Shown piece after piece: positions 1 to 7,484 of a stretch of DNA of 13,773 nt; the stretch's first letter is position 1; each line of letters opens with the position of its first letter. Location: contig JAUQXU010000179.1 of the NCBI GenBank assembly GCA_030837935.1, positions 1 through 13,773 on the forward strand, in the 5' to 3' direction. Position numbers and translations under genes: made by a program. The notes below the pieces were generated by a model. That model was not told the origin of the DNA, ran no database searches, and saw only the letters and a list, made by a program, of their open reading frames with translations. Source of the DNA: Candidatus Brocadia sp. (GTDB lineage Bacteria > Planctomycetota > Brocadiia > Brocadiales > Brocadiaceae).

Positions 1-550
1 ATGAAAATAATATTATTCAGGCACTACATTGAACGTTCCAAAATTTAATGTCTAACCATATCAAGGAGTTACGACTTTTTGTTGCCAGATTTTTACCCAT
101 TTTTCACCTTTTTTATGACGAATTTGTTGAAGTTGGGTTAAATACTTCTTACTCAAGATTCATCAGCATTGCGGGCTTCTTGACCCTAAGCTTTCAACTT
201 AAATACGAAAGACACAAATTTTTTATGGCATTTTCTCAAGCTAAATGTAACGTGGTCGCCGGACTGAGATCGTAAGGTATGGATGGACGGTATTGATTTT
301 CAAAGATAAATAAAGATCCTGTATCCATTGGACTATGATGTGGAAAATTTCTCCTTGAGTGTTCGTTTAAATAAGCTATACTTGCACGAAAGCTTCGTTA
401 TGCGGACAATCTGTGTCCATGTGTTTGAGGAAGTCTGTGGTATTGTATTGAGGTATAATCGCCTCAGTTTTCATAACATTTCGTTCTTATCATTTTGATG
501 CAAAACAAATTATTATCACGGTATTCAATAATGGAGGCTATATAAATACG
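1..550. other. Leading gene-free region
   Basis: I find no convincing gene in these 550 bases. A 75-codon open frame at 48-275 (+) has no ribosome binding site, an aromatic-rich composition without domain character, and no recognisable family, so I leave it out; it could be a decayed fragment. A TATAAT hexamer sits at 454-459 inside a small hairpin (TGAGG/CCTCA) but has no good -35 partner at 16-18 bases. The region probably includes the promoter and leader of the MscS-like gene that starts at 551. Confidence 0.4.
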
Positions 551-2251
551 ATGAAAACGAAGGCAGGCCTGATTGCGCTTTTTATCGTCATTTTGTCTTT
601 CCTTTTTTTGAAGGACAACCCAGTGTGCGGACAAACGGAAAACCGGGAACTCCCTGTTGCCGGTAAACCGATTTCTACCGGAGAGGTGAATACAGTAGAC
701 GCCCTTACTGGCGTTATTCAAGTGATTGGAGAATTAGAGAAAGAAATCGAAGACAAAAAAACGGAACTCCATGAAGCGAAAACACACGAAGAGAGATCAG
801 AAATATCGAAAGAAATTGATACACTCAATGGACGATTGGAATCTCTCAAGGTAAATTTTGAGGAAATTGCAACCGGTCTGGATTTGGAGACGTTTTATGC
901 AAAACCTCAAAAACGTTTTGATTGGAAGGAGGAAATCCAAACCCTGATTGGGCCGCTTGTTAATGACTTGAAAAGTGTGACCGCCCGCCCCCGGTTGATT
1001 GAAAATCTGCGAACACAAGTGGCTTACTACGAAAAGCAAATTTTCCTGGTAAGAAATGCCATAAAAAATATCCATAATCTTGCTGCTCAAGTTAAAGGTG
1101 AAAATCTTAAAAAACAACTCGCTGATCTTGAAACTGATTGGAATAACAAAGGAAGACAAATTTCAAGCCAACTGACCGTAGCAAAATACCAATTGGCTGA
1201 TAAATTGAGTGAAAGGAAATCTTTCCTTGAATCGAGCAAAAATATTGTGCAGGTATTTTTCAAAAGTCGGGGAAGAAATTTTGTCTTGTCCGTATTTGCA
1301 TTCCTTTTTGTATTTTTTTTGCTTCGTTACATTCATCGGCACATCTATAAAGGCAGTTTTATTCACAAGACGGTAGCAAGTTCGTTTTACATTCGCCTTG
1401 CAGAAGTGCTCTATTATATACTCACTTTTGTCGGCGCAACCGGGGCATTTTTGATCGTATTGTATATTTGTGGTGATTGGGTCCTTTTGGGTATTGCATT
1501 CATTTTTATTTTAGGGCTTATCTGGACGGCGAAACAAACCCTTCCTCGTTTCTATGAACAAGGCACTCTTTTATTAAACCTTGGAACGGTGAAGGAAAAT
1601 GAGCGCGTGATATATAATGGCCTTCCCTGGAAGGTGGTTTCGTTACAACTCTATACTCAATTAGTTAATCCGGAATTGAAGGGTGGGATGCTCAGGATTC
1701 CCATACGAGACCTTAAAGATATCAGGTCGCGCCCGTATCATCCTGATGAACCATGGTTTCCCTGCAAAGAGAATGATTGGGTTATTCTTGCAGACGGGAC
1801 ATTTGGTAAAGTAGCCACACAGACCCCTGAAATGGTACGGCTTGTTCTTGCCGGGGGCAGTCACAAAACGTATCCCACTGCAGCATTTTTGAATCAAAAC
1901 CCCCTCAATCTTTCTGAGAACTTTTGTGTCAGGGTTACCTTTGGCATTGATTATCAACATCAGGCAATATGCATTACAGAAGTTCCCTCTAAACTGAGAG
2001 AGACGGTAAAGGCGGGACTTATCAACGAAGGCTATGGGGACGATATCGTGAATCTTAATGTGGAATTTAAAGAAGTAGGCGATTCATCTCTGGACTACTT
2101 AATTTTTGCAGACTTCTCAGGACGGGTTGCAAAAGACTATTATAAACTTTCCAGAATCATTCAAAAGATTGCATTGGAAACTTGCAACAAATATGGTTGG
2201 GAAATTCCTTTCACGACATACACGATTCATACCGTCCCATCTCACGATTAG
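551..2251 (+). CDS. MscS-like mechanosensitive channel family protein with N-terminal coiled coil
   Basis: This 566-residue envelope protein is probably a member of the MscS (small-conductance mechanosensitive channel) superfamily, which gates solute efflux across the inner membrane. Residues 1-27 look like a signal peptide. About 55-110 and 150-225 are charged, heptad-like helices, probably a periplasmic coiled coil. Membrane segments lie near 243-262, 282-306 and 309-326. The soluble part begins at about 340 with an MscS beta-domain-like stretch (GTVKENERVIYNGLPWKVV), followed by an alpha/beta C-terminal region (about 455-560) ending in IPFTTYTIH, which recalls the IPFPQ...H end of MscS. 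A second beta-domain-like block at about 406-450 (ENDWVILADGTFGKV) looks like an internal duplication. A GGAGG at 533-537 lies 13 bases before the ATG. It appears monocistronic; the next gene is convergent. Family assignment rests on motif memory; channel activity is not demonstrated. Confidence 0.72.
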   Translation: MKTKAGLIALFIVILSFLFLKDNPVCGQTENRELPVAGKPISTGEVNTVDALTGVIQVIGELEKEIEDKKTELHEAKTHEERSEISKEIDTLNGRLESLKVNFEEIATGLDLETFYAKPQKRFDWKEEIQTLIGPLVNDLKSVTARPRLIENLRTQVAYYEKQIFLVRNAIKNIHNLAAQVKGENLKKQLADLETDWNNKGRQISSQLTVAKYQLADKLSERKSFLESSKNIVQVFFKSRGRNFVLSVFAFLFVFFLLRYIHRHIYKGSFIHKTVASSFYIRLAEVLYYILTFVGATGAFLIVLYICGDWVLLGIAFIFILGLIWTAKQTLPRFYEQGTLLLNLGTVKENERVIYNGLPWKVVSLQLYTQLVNPELKGGMLRIPIRDLKDIRSRPYHPDEPWFPCKENDWVILADGTFGKVATQTPEMVRLVLAGGSHKTYPTAAFLNQNPLNLSENFCVRVTFGIDYQHQAICITEVPSKLRETVKAGLINEGYGDDIVNLNVEFKEVGDSSLDYLIFADFSGRVAKDYYKLSRIIQKIALETCNKYGWEIPFTTYTIHTVPSHD

Positions 2252-2333
2252 CAAGTGATTTCAAGACGCAGGTTTCTTTCGTCGACGACTAATGAAATCG
2301 TGGATTCGGATTGCAATAAATTATCCGGGAAAG

Positions 2334-2993
2334 TCATTTCACCGAACGTAAATTCTCTTGCCACCTGGGCGAAAGCGCAGGACATTGGGCTAATGCCTGA
2401 GCTGCCTTATTATCGGTCTTGCGATTGCGCATGATGCCGTATGCTATGGTAACGGTGTATTGTGGGAAAGGACGTTCCATGAAGACGAAGATATTTCCTG
2501 CCTCCACATATCCCTCCTGTAAGACGCGGAAATACCAGCCCGTCCTTCCCGTTTGTTTCATGCGTGCAACAAAATCTCTGATTCCCCAGCGGCGTTCTAT
2601 CTTCCAGCATGGTTGCCGGGGTTGTGAAACCTGCACAATGGTCTCGCCGATCTTGAATATATCGCCAATGCACACCTCGTCTTCAAGTAAACCACATGTT
2701 GTGAAATTTTCACCAAACGCGCCGTATGACATTTCTGTCAGATTAAGTTCTTGCTTCCAGTAAGGGTAGTGCTCAGATGGATACACGTTGACTGCCTTGT
2801 GTGGACCTCCGTGTACCGATAAGTCTGCCTGCGCATCTCCGATGAGATTATGTTTGCCCACCCAAACCGGGCCGCAAATCGCAGTTTTGAAAATACCGGT
2901 TGTCCAGGGCTTTCCGGTTGGGTCGGCTGTTTCGGCTTCATCAAGCATTTTTGGTAAGCCAACCTGGACCGAGAGGATTTTTGTTTCTTTCAT
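2334..2993 (-). CDS. MOSC domain protein, YiiM-like
   Basis: With the start placed at 2993 this is a 219-residue cytoplasmic MOSC-domain protein of the YiiM type. MOSC domains are related to the C-terminal domain of molybdenum-cofactor sulfurases and often transfer or bind sulfur or handle molybdopterin; bacterial YiiM has been linked to reduction of N-hydroxylated compounds. Visible family marks are the N-terminal ILSVQVGLPK, HGGPHKAVNVY at 61-71, GAFGENFT at 91-98, the conserved cysteine C129 in SQPRQPCW, and GWYFRVL at 152-158. The tail after 180 fits the small 3-alpha domain that ends YiiM proteins. An open frame continues upstream to a possible start at 3053, but those 20 extra residues are not family-like and neither start has a good ribosome binding site. 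It converges on the MscS-like gene and diverges from the exported OB-fold gene. Confidence 0.88.
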   Translation of the reverse strand: MKETKILSVQVGLPKMLDEAETADPTGKPWTTGIFKTAICGPVWVGKHNLIGDAQADLSVHGGPHKAVNVYPSEHYPYWKQELNLTEMSYGAFGENFTTCGLLEDEVCIGDIFKIGETIVQVSQPRQPCWKIERRWGIRDFVARMKQTGRTGWYFRVLQEGYVEAGNIFVFMERPFPQYTVTIAYGIMRNRKTDNKAAQALAQCPALSPRWQENLRSVK

Positions 2994-3171
2994 AAGGTGC
3001 ATTATTAAAGCATCAAACAACGACAAAATCAAAGTGAAAGATAAAAGATACATGGACGATCACAAAAATATTTAGCGCGTCTATCTCTATAAAATACTTG
3101 TTTTTTGAGATAAAAAAAGTATGCTTTAATTGTTGGAAGTTTTCGTGCAGATACATCATGTAAACATATAT

Positions 3172-3177
3172 AAGGAG
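3172..3177 (+). promoter_or_regulatory. Strong ribosome binding site of the OB-fold protein
   Basis: AAGGAG lies seven bases before the ATG at 3185 and fixes the start of the exported protein. Upstream, TTGTTT (3098-3103) and TATGCT (3120-3125) at 16-base spacing are a weak promoter candidate. Confidence 0.75.
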
Positions 3178-3184
3178 TTGTGAA

Positions 3185-3976
3185 ATGAAAAGATTTTCGA
3201 CGTTGTTAACCGCTTCTATGTTAACTTTGATCCCTATGGTTTCAGCATACAACACGTATGCCGACACGAAGAAGTTAGACAAAACACCGCCGGAGCACCT
3301 GTATATGAAGGAAAAGCAAGCTGCGCCTTCCCCTTCCCATCAGGAAACGTCTTCTCTCTCTGGCAAGGTCGTGGAAACCATGAATAGCGGCGGTTATACC
3401 TACCTTTGCATCGAGAAGGATGGCAAAAAGAGCTGGGCGGCCGTGCTGGAAACAAAGGTAACCGTTGGACAGGAGATTGCCTTACAGCCCGGTTATGAAA
3501 TGATCAATTTTAAAAGTAATACCCTTAATCGAACATTTGATAAGATTGTTTTCTCTACCGGACCCGCCTCACATGAGGGGGCAATTGATGTAAAGAGTTT
3601 CCACGGCAAACCTACAGAGACCAAGACCACAGAGGTCGCCCCCGGTGAGAAGATACAGGTGGAAAAGGCTGCCGGTTCAGATGCTTACACAGTAGCCGAG
3701 CTTTACGGAAAAAAGGCTGAACTTAATACAAAAAACGTTATTGTCAAAGGTAAGGTAGTGAAGGTCTCATCTGGAATTATGGGAAAGAACTGGCTACACA
3801 TTCAGGATGGAAGTGGAAATCAGAAGGACGGCAATAATGACCTGGTTATAACATCAAATGATTTAGCTGCGGTGGGTGATATTGTAACCGTCAGTGGGAC
3901 TTTATACAAGGACAAGGACTTTGGGAGTGGTTACAAATACGATGTGATTGTAGAGCAGGCAAGTATCAAAAAATAA
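3185..3976 (+). CDS. Exported protein with two OB-fold-like domains (NrfJ-related type)
   Basis: This 263-residue protein has an N-terminal signal peptide (about 1-26, hydrophobic core then AYNTYA), so it should act in the periplasm. Two small beta-rich modules follow. The first (about 58-125) contains SGKVVETMNSGGYTYLCIE and resembles the short NrfJ-type domain often seen beside multihaem cytochromes. The second (about 183-260) has VKGKVVKVSSGIMGKNWLHI and QDGSGNQ, a pattern typical of exported OB-fold proteins annotated as nucleotide or DNA binding. A low-complexity linker (about 128-165) separates them. There is no CxxCH haem motif and a single cysteine (C75). The true ligand is unknown; nucleic acid binding should not be assumed for an exported OB fold. 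The gene seems to be transcribed alone from the divergent spacer 2994-3184. Confidence 0.75.
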   Translation: MKRFSTLLTASMLTLIPMVSAYNTYADTKKLDKTPPEHLYMKEKQAAPSPSHQETSSLSGKVVETMNSGGYTYLCIEKDGKKSWAAVLETKVTVGQEIALQPGYEMINFKSNTLNRTFDKIVFSTGPASHEGAIDVKSFHGKPTETKTTEVAPGEKIQVEKAAGSDAYTVAELYGKKAELNTKNVIVKGKVVKVSSGIMGKNWLHIQDGSGNQKDGNNDLVITSNDLAAVGDIVTVSGTLYKDKDFGSGYKYDVIVEQASIKK

Positions 3977-4008
3977 AAAAGACATTTTTTTACCATGTCA
4001 TACTAAGG

Positions 4009-4086
4009 TAGGAGCCGACTCCTGTTGATGACCTTGTGTGCGAGCGCCGTCATGGATTACCAATCGTCGTCAGGAGACGGCTCCTA
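4009..4086. repeat. 78-base inverted-repeat element between convergent genes
   Basis: Arms 4010-4024 (AGGAGCCGACTCCTG) and 4071-4085 (CAGGAGACGGCTCCT) are complementary at 14 of 15 positions, and the flanking T at 4009 and A at 4086 extend the match. The interior also has self-complementary pieces (TGAC at 4029, GTCA at 4070 side). It lies between the 3' ends of two convergent genes and could be a small non-autonomous mobile repeat, a bidirectional terminator, or both. There is no T-tract immediately after either arm, which argues against a simple intrinsic terminator. Confidence 0.6.
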
Positions 4087-4108
4087 TCAAACAGCCAATA
4101 GCATATAA

Positions 4109-4134
4109 GGTGGGTTAAACGAAGCGAACCCATC
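4109..4134. repeat. Short palindromic hairpin at the 3' end of the AmrS-type gene
   Basis: TGGGTT (4111-4116) pairs with AACCCA (4127-4132), with partial extension by flanking bases, around a short loop containing CGAAGCG. It begins eight bases past the stop codon of the minus-strand gene ending at 4142. It may act as a terminator or mRNA-end stabiliser, or be a member of a dispersed palindromic repeat family. Confidence 0.45.
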
Positions 4135-4141
4135 TACACCC

Positions 4142-5284
4142 TTAAGACCATATCCCCGGTATGGATTGATTACAGTCTTTGCACGTATTATCCTTAAGAT
4201 GGTTTTCCAGTATGGAAAGCCCTGCCCGTCTGATTACGACCCGCTGGCAGTGCGGACAATAGGTATTTTCACCTTCATGTCCGGGCACATTACCCACATA
4301 AGGGAAGTGAAGTCCGGTATCCAGGGCAACTTTTCTCGCCATTTCCAGGGTCTTTACCGGCGTCGGAGGCAGATTTTTCATCTTGTAGGTTGGATGAAAA
4401 CGGGTAAAATGGACGGGCACATCGGCCCCAAGATTTTCCTTAATCCAGACACACATCTCTTTAAAATCTTTTTCACTATCATTGAGCGTTGGTATTACGA
4501 GCATAACAATCTCAAACCATATCCCAATCTTCTTTAATGTTGTCAGGGTATTTAAAACGGGCTTCAGTTCGCCAGTACAGGTCTCCTGATAAAATTTTTC
4601 TGTAAAGCCTTTCAAGTCGATCTTCACTGCGCTCAGGTGCTGACATAATTCCGTTAAAGGTTTTTCCTGGATATAACCGTTCGATATCATAACACTCTTA
4701 AGACCTTGCTCTTTACCTAACCGGGCCGTGTCATACATGTATTCGTAAAAGACCACAGGCTCTGAATACGTATAAGCGATCGTTGTACTGCCATTCCTTT
4801 TGGCATCTTTTACCACATCTTCTGGTGTCAATTTGATACTCTCGATTTGCTCAGGCCGGTATTGTGAGATCTGCCAGTTCTGGCAAAATTTACACTCGAC
4901 ATTGCATCCTGCCGTGGCGAGTGAATATGCCTTTGTGCCAGGTAAATAGTGGAAGAGGGGTTTTTTCTCAACAGGGTCGATATTCAGGGCACAGACACGT
5001 GAATGCACCAGGGTATAATACGTACCGCCTCGGTTTTCCCGTACACCACAATAACCGCGCTCCATATCAGCAATGGTGCATTTCCGGGGACAGAGTTCAC
5101 ATTGTACCCGTGCATCTTCCAGTTTCTTGTAATGCATGGCCTCCTTTACCGGGAAGCCCTGATTAATTCCTTTCAGCGCCTCTGGACTATAGACATCCTC
5201 CGCCCATGCTGCCGCCATGTCTCCCAGACAGAGGCTACACGCACCAAATACACCTGCTCTTAACAACGACCTTCTGGTAATCAT
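4142..5284 (-). CDS. amrS: AmrS-type radical SAM protein (AmmeMemoRadiSam family) with Tat signal
   Basis: This is a 380-residue radical SAM protein of the family named for its genomic association with AMMECR1 and Memo proteins; the reaction is not known to me. The 4Fe-4S motif C127-x3-C131-x2-C134 is in GCNVECKFCQNW. Before it is a cysteine cluster (C62, C65, C69, C79 in CELCPRKC...GYCGVRENRGG) typical of the family, and the C-terminus has a zinc-ribbon-like CPHC (343-346) and CKDC (368-371) followed by the family ending IPGIW. The N-terminus (MITRRSLLRAGVFG, hydrophobic stretch, AWA at 26-28) is a twin-arginine-type signal, which is unusual for a radical SAM enzyme. Neither AMMECR1 nor Memo is encoded in this window. 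The ribosome binding site is weak. Pyruvate formate-lyase activating enzyme is the usual over-annotation. Confidence 0.88.
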   Translation of the reverse strand: MITRRSLLRAGVFGACSLCLGDMAAAWAEDVYSPEALKGINQGFPVKEAMHYKKLEDARVQCELCPRKCTIADMERGYCGVRENRGGTYYTLVHSRVCALNIDPVEKKPLFHYLPGTKAYSLATAGCNVECKFCQNWQISQYRPEQIESIKLTPEDVVKDAKRNGSTTIAYTYSEPVVFYEYMYDTARLGKEQGLKSVMISNGYIQEKPLTELCQHLSAVKIDLKGFTEKFYQETCTGELKPVLNTLTTLKKIGIWFEIVMLVIPTLNDSEKDFKEMCVWIKENLGADVPVHFTRFHPTYKMKNLPPTPVKTLEMARKVALDTGLHFPYVGNVPGHEGENTYCPHCQRVVIRRAGLSILENHLKDNTCKDCNQSIPGIWS

Positions 5285-5316
5285 AAAACACCATAAATAA
5301 AAGTAACCTTTAGAAT

Positions 5317-5348
<32 letters not shown>

Positions 5349-5390
5349 AATTTAGTCGTGCGCCTCATGAAAAGGTTTACATGTTTTATC

Positions 5391-5470
5391 GTCATTGCGA
5401 GCGACAGCGAAGCAATCTTACGTCTTTTGCGAACAAGAGATTGCTTCGTCGCTTCACTCCTCGCAATGAC
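5391..5470. repeat. 80-base inverted-repeat element (MITE-like)
   Basis: The left arm (5391-5418, beginning GTCATTGCGAGCGA and ending GCAATCT) pairs with the right arm (5438-5470, beginning AGATTGCTTCG and ending CTCGCAATGAC). The outer 9-10 bases and inner 11 bases match perfectly; the right arm has about five extra bases in the middle. The GTCATTGCGAG...CTCGCAATGAC type is a palindromic repeat I have seen in many environmental bacterial genomes. No clear target-site duplication is visible and there is no transposase here. Confidence 0.85.
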
Positions 5471-5651
5471 AAATGTTTGTGTATACATTTTAACGAAACG
5501 CTATTCTAGAATATAAACATGTCTCAGGTAATTTTCTGTCCTCTAAATCCTTGATTTCCAGCTTTACTATATACATAAAAATTATATTGCTATTATATCA
5601 GCAAGTCAAGCAATGCGAGGTTTTATATTTTCGTTTTTTATACGGAGAAGG

Positions 5652-5931
5652 TTCATAGATTGTGATTTTATTTTGAAATTCCTAACGATAGATTTAATAC
5701 TATTCAATGAAATCGTTATGAATCCCGTAGGGATGAAATGATTATAGACGATAGCATAAAAACCCGACGATAAACCCCGAAGGGGTGATATGATCGTTTT
5801 TCCGTGAAATGCCCGGCGTGTCCATTATGTCATCCCCTTGGGATTGGGCGTTGTTTTCGGTTTTTTTTCATCTATAATCATTTTACCCCTTCGGGGTTCT
5901 TGTTTTCATATTTTTAATAAATCACAATGAA
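5652..5931. repeat. Composite palindromic element with terminal inverted repeats
   Basis: The ends are complementary with small gaps: 5652-5672 carries TTGTGATTTTATT and 5916-5931 carries AATAAATCACAA. Inside are four related units, each a short CCC..GGG hairpin followed by GATG/GGTG-AAATGAT-like sequence. Units A (5722-5750) and B (5773-5796) point right; units C (5823-5845) and D (5869-5899) are their inverted counterparts. A and D share ATGATTATAGA next to the hairpin. The whole region can therefore fold as a nested cruciform or long RNA hairpin. It may be a non-autonomous transposable element built from dispersed repeats. No open frame is present. Confidence 0.65.
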
Positions 5932-5993
5932 TACGTTTAGTATAGATCTTATCCAGAGGTTTCTTTCAATTAATTAAACGGGTTTCAGGGTGG

Positions 5994-6018
5994 CACGGAC
6001 AAACAAGGTTTGTCCGTG
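5994..6018. repeat. Perfect 11-bp hairpin downstream of bioF
   Basis: CACGGACAAAC (5994-6004) and GTTTGTCCGTG (6008-6018) pair perfectly around a three-base loop. It lies about 100 bases beyond the bioF stop codon in the bioF reading direction. No T-run follows on the minus strand, so it looks more like a REP-type palindrome than an intrinsic terminator, though it may still protect or end the bioF transcript. Confidence 0.65.
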
Positions 6019-6119
6019 TTTGTGCCTAACTTAACAGGAAGATATAAGAAATGTAGATCTTGAAGTTTCACCGCTCGTTGATAACACCATATTAAACAAG
6101 AACTGTTTATTATTGCAAA

Positions 6120-7304
6120 CTAACAAACATCCTTAACATGTTCACGTGTTAAAAATCCAACGTCCTTCAATATGTCTATCAACCTATTTATATCATCCGC
6201 GCTATGGGTGGCCATTAATGAAATACGTAACCGGCTTGTGCCTGGAGGTACCGTAGGTGGCCGAATTGCAGGGATTAAAATACCATTTTCATAGAGTTTC
6301 ATGGATAGATTGACTGCATCCTCTGCCGATCCAACAATGAGAGGAACGATAGGGCTTTCTACTGCAATAGTATCCATAAATGTTGACAACCGGGACTTCA
6401 GAAACGTAATATTTTTCCATAATGTATCAATAAGGGATACATCTTCCTGGATGAGTGTTAGACCTGCCATGGAAGCGGCGCATACAGCAGGCGGCAGCGC
6501 CGTTGTATAGATAAAGGGACGTGCCTTATTTTTTAAAAAATCGATGAGGGGCTTGCTTCCCGCAATGAAGCCGCCGATGCTGCCAACCGCCTTGCTCAAT
6601 GACCCCATAATAATATCGATCTTTCCTTCGAGGCCATAATGTTCGATCATACCTTTTCCCTGCTTACCAAATACCCCTGTGGCGTGGGCGTCGTCCACCA
6701 TAAGTATGGCATCGTATCTTTTGGCAATGCTTACTATCTCTGGCAGCGGGGCCGTATCGCCATCCATACTGAATACACTGTCGGTGATTACTAACCTTCG
6801 CCGATACATGGAAGATCTTTGTAATAAGGATTCCAATTGGCTTACATTCTTGTGAGGATAAATACGGAACGCTGCACCTGATAAACGACAACCGTCAATA
6901 ATACTCGCATGGTTGAGTTTATCACCAAGAACAATATCTCCCTTTGCGACAAGGGCACAGAGAGCGCCCATATTGGCCATATATCCGGTAGGAAACAAAA
7001 GGGCTGCTTCTGTCCCTTTAAACTCCGCAATTTTTTTTTCGAGTTCCTGGTGGAGTGTCATGTTTCCTGAAACCAGCCGAGATGCACCGGTACCCCATCC
7101 GTATTGATGAATGGCCTCAATAGCGGCCTGTTTTATCTTTGGGTGATTGGCAAGTCCGAGGTAGTTATTTGAACAGAATGACAGATAAGATTTACCATTT
7201 ATTTGAATATGGGGTTCTTGCGCACCCTCAATGGTTTTATAATCACGGAGCAAGGCGCGATCTTTTAATGCGTCTAACTCGTCCAAAATGAAATCTATTC
7301 CCAT
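6120..7304 (-). CDS. bioF: 8-amino-7-oxononanoate synthase (KAPA synthase)
   Basis: BioF is the pyridoxal-phosphate enzyme that condenses pimeloyl thioester with alanine to give 8-amino-7-oxononanoate, the first ring-assembly step of biotin synthesis in the cytoplasm. The 394-residue length fits the alpha-oxoamine synthase family. Visible marks are SFCSNNYLGL (42-51), H132 in NHAS for cofactor stacking, DDAHATG (204-210) with D204 and H207 contacting the cofactor, and the Schiff-base lysine K238 in GSLSKAVGSIGG. Related glycine C-acetyltransferase or aminolevulinate synthase cannot be wholly excluded by sequence alone, but the nearby bioB supports BioF. A strong AAGGAGG lies 10 bases before the ATG, and a sigma-70-type promoter is visible upstream. 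No bioA or bioD is in the window. Confidence 0.93.
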   Translation of the reverse strand: MGIDFILDELDALKDRALLRDYKTIEGAQEPHIQINGKSYLSFCSNNYLGLANHPKIKQAAIEAIHQYGWGTGASRLVSGNMTLHQELEKKIAEFKGTEAALLFPTGYMANMGALCALVAKGDIVLGDKLNHASIIDGCRLSGAAFRIYPHKNVSQLESLLQRSSMYRRRLVITDSVFSMDGDTAPLPEIVSIAKRYDAILMVDDAHATGVFGKQGKGMIEHYGLEGKIDIIMGSLSKAVGSIGGFIAGSKPLIDFLKNKARPFIYTTALPPAVCAASMAGLTLIQEDVSLIDTLWKNITFLKSRLSTFMDTIAVESPIVPLIVGSAEDAVNLSMKLYENGILIPAIRPPTVPPGTSRLRISLMATHSADDINRLIDILKDVGFLTREHVKDVC

Positions 7305-7314
7305 AGTATAAACG

Positions 7315-7321
7315 CCTCCTT
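7315..7321 (-). promoter_or_regulatory. Ribosome binding site of bioF
   Basis: On the minus strand AAGGAGG lies 10 bases before the bioF ATG at 7304, supporting that start. Confidence 0.8.
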
Positions 7322-7340
7322 GTTTTTATGCTGTATGGGT

Positions 7341-7369
7341 ATTATAATAGCTGGTCAGGTATCTTTCCA
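7341..7369 (-). promoter_or_regulatory. Candidate sigma-70 promoter of bioF
   Basis: On the minus strand a perfect -10 hexamer TATAAT (7346-7341) is preceded at 17 bases by TGGAAA (7369-7364), which matches four of six -35 consensus bases. Transcription would begin about 30 bases before the bioF start codon. I see no convincing BirA- or BioR-type dyad over it. Confidence 0.5.
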
Positions 7370-7484
7370 GAAATGACAATCAGAAATATTGCCTTATGGA
7401 GGATATTCAAAAAACAAGAGATGGCAGAGAAGGAGTTTTTTCCCCAGCCAGACACATAACATTTATTTCCTTGAAGAAATATAT

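Noticed and set aside
48..275. 75-codon open frame on +
   Set aside because: No ribosome binding site, no recognisable domain, aromatic-rich composition in AT-rich DNA; a neighbouring frame looks equally plausible, as in decayed or noncoding sequence.
2257..2299. Inverted repeat GATTTCA/TGAAATC enclosing the palindrome TCGTCGACGA as a terminator
   Set aside because: The stem is only 7 bp over a 29-base loop and is not followed by a T-tract; it may be chance.
2419..3075. Open frames on + (2419-2763, 2788-3075) opposite the MOSC gene
   Set aside because: They are antisense to a protein with clear YiiM-type motifs and have no family character.
3968..3991. A-tract/T-tract hairpin (AAAAAAGACATTTTTT) as terminator of the OB-fold gene
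   Set aside because: An all-A:T stem is too weak for an intrinsic terminator, although it may help end transcription.
5700..5900. Possible CRISPR array
   Set aside because: The repeated units differ in sequence, occur in both orientations and have irregular spacing; there are no cas genes.
7389..7484. N-terminal extension of the YdjM-like protein
   Set aside because: The 32 added residues are polar and basic, unlike the family, which begins near the conserved histidine right after the chosen start.
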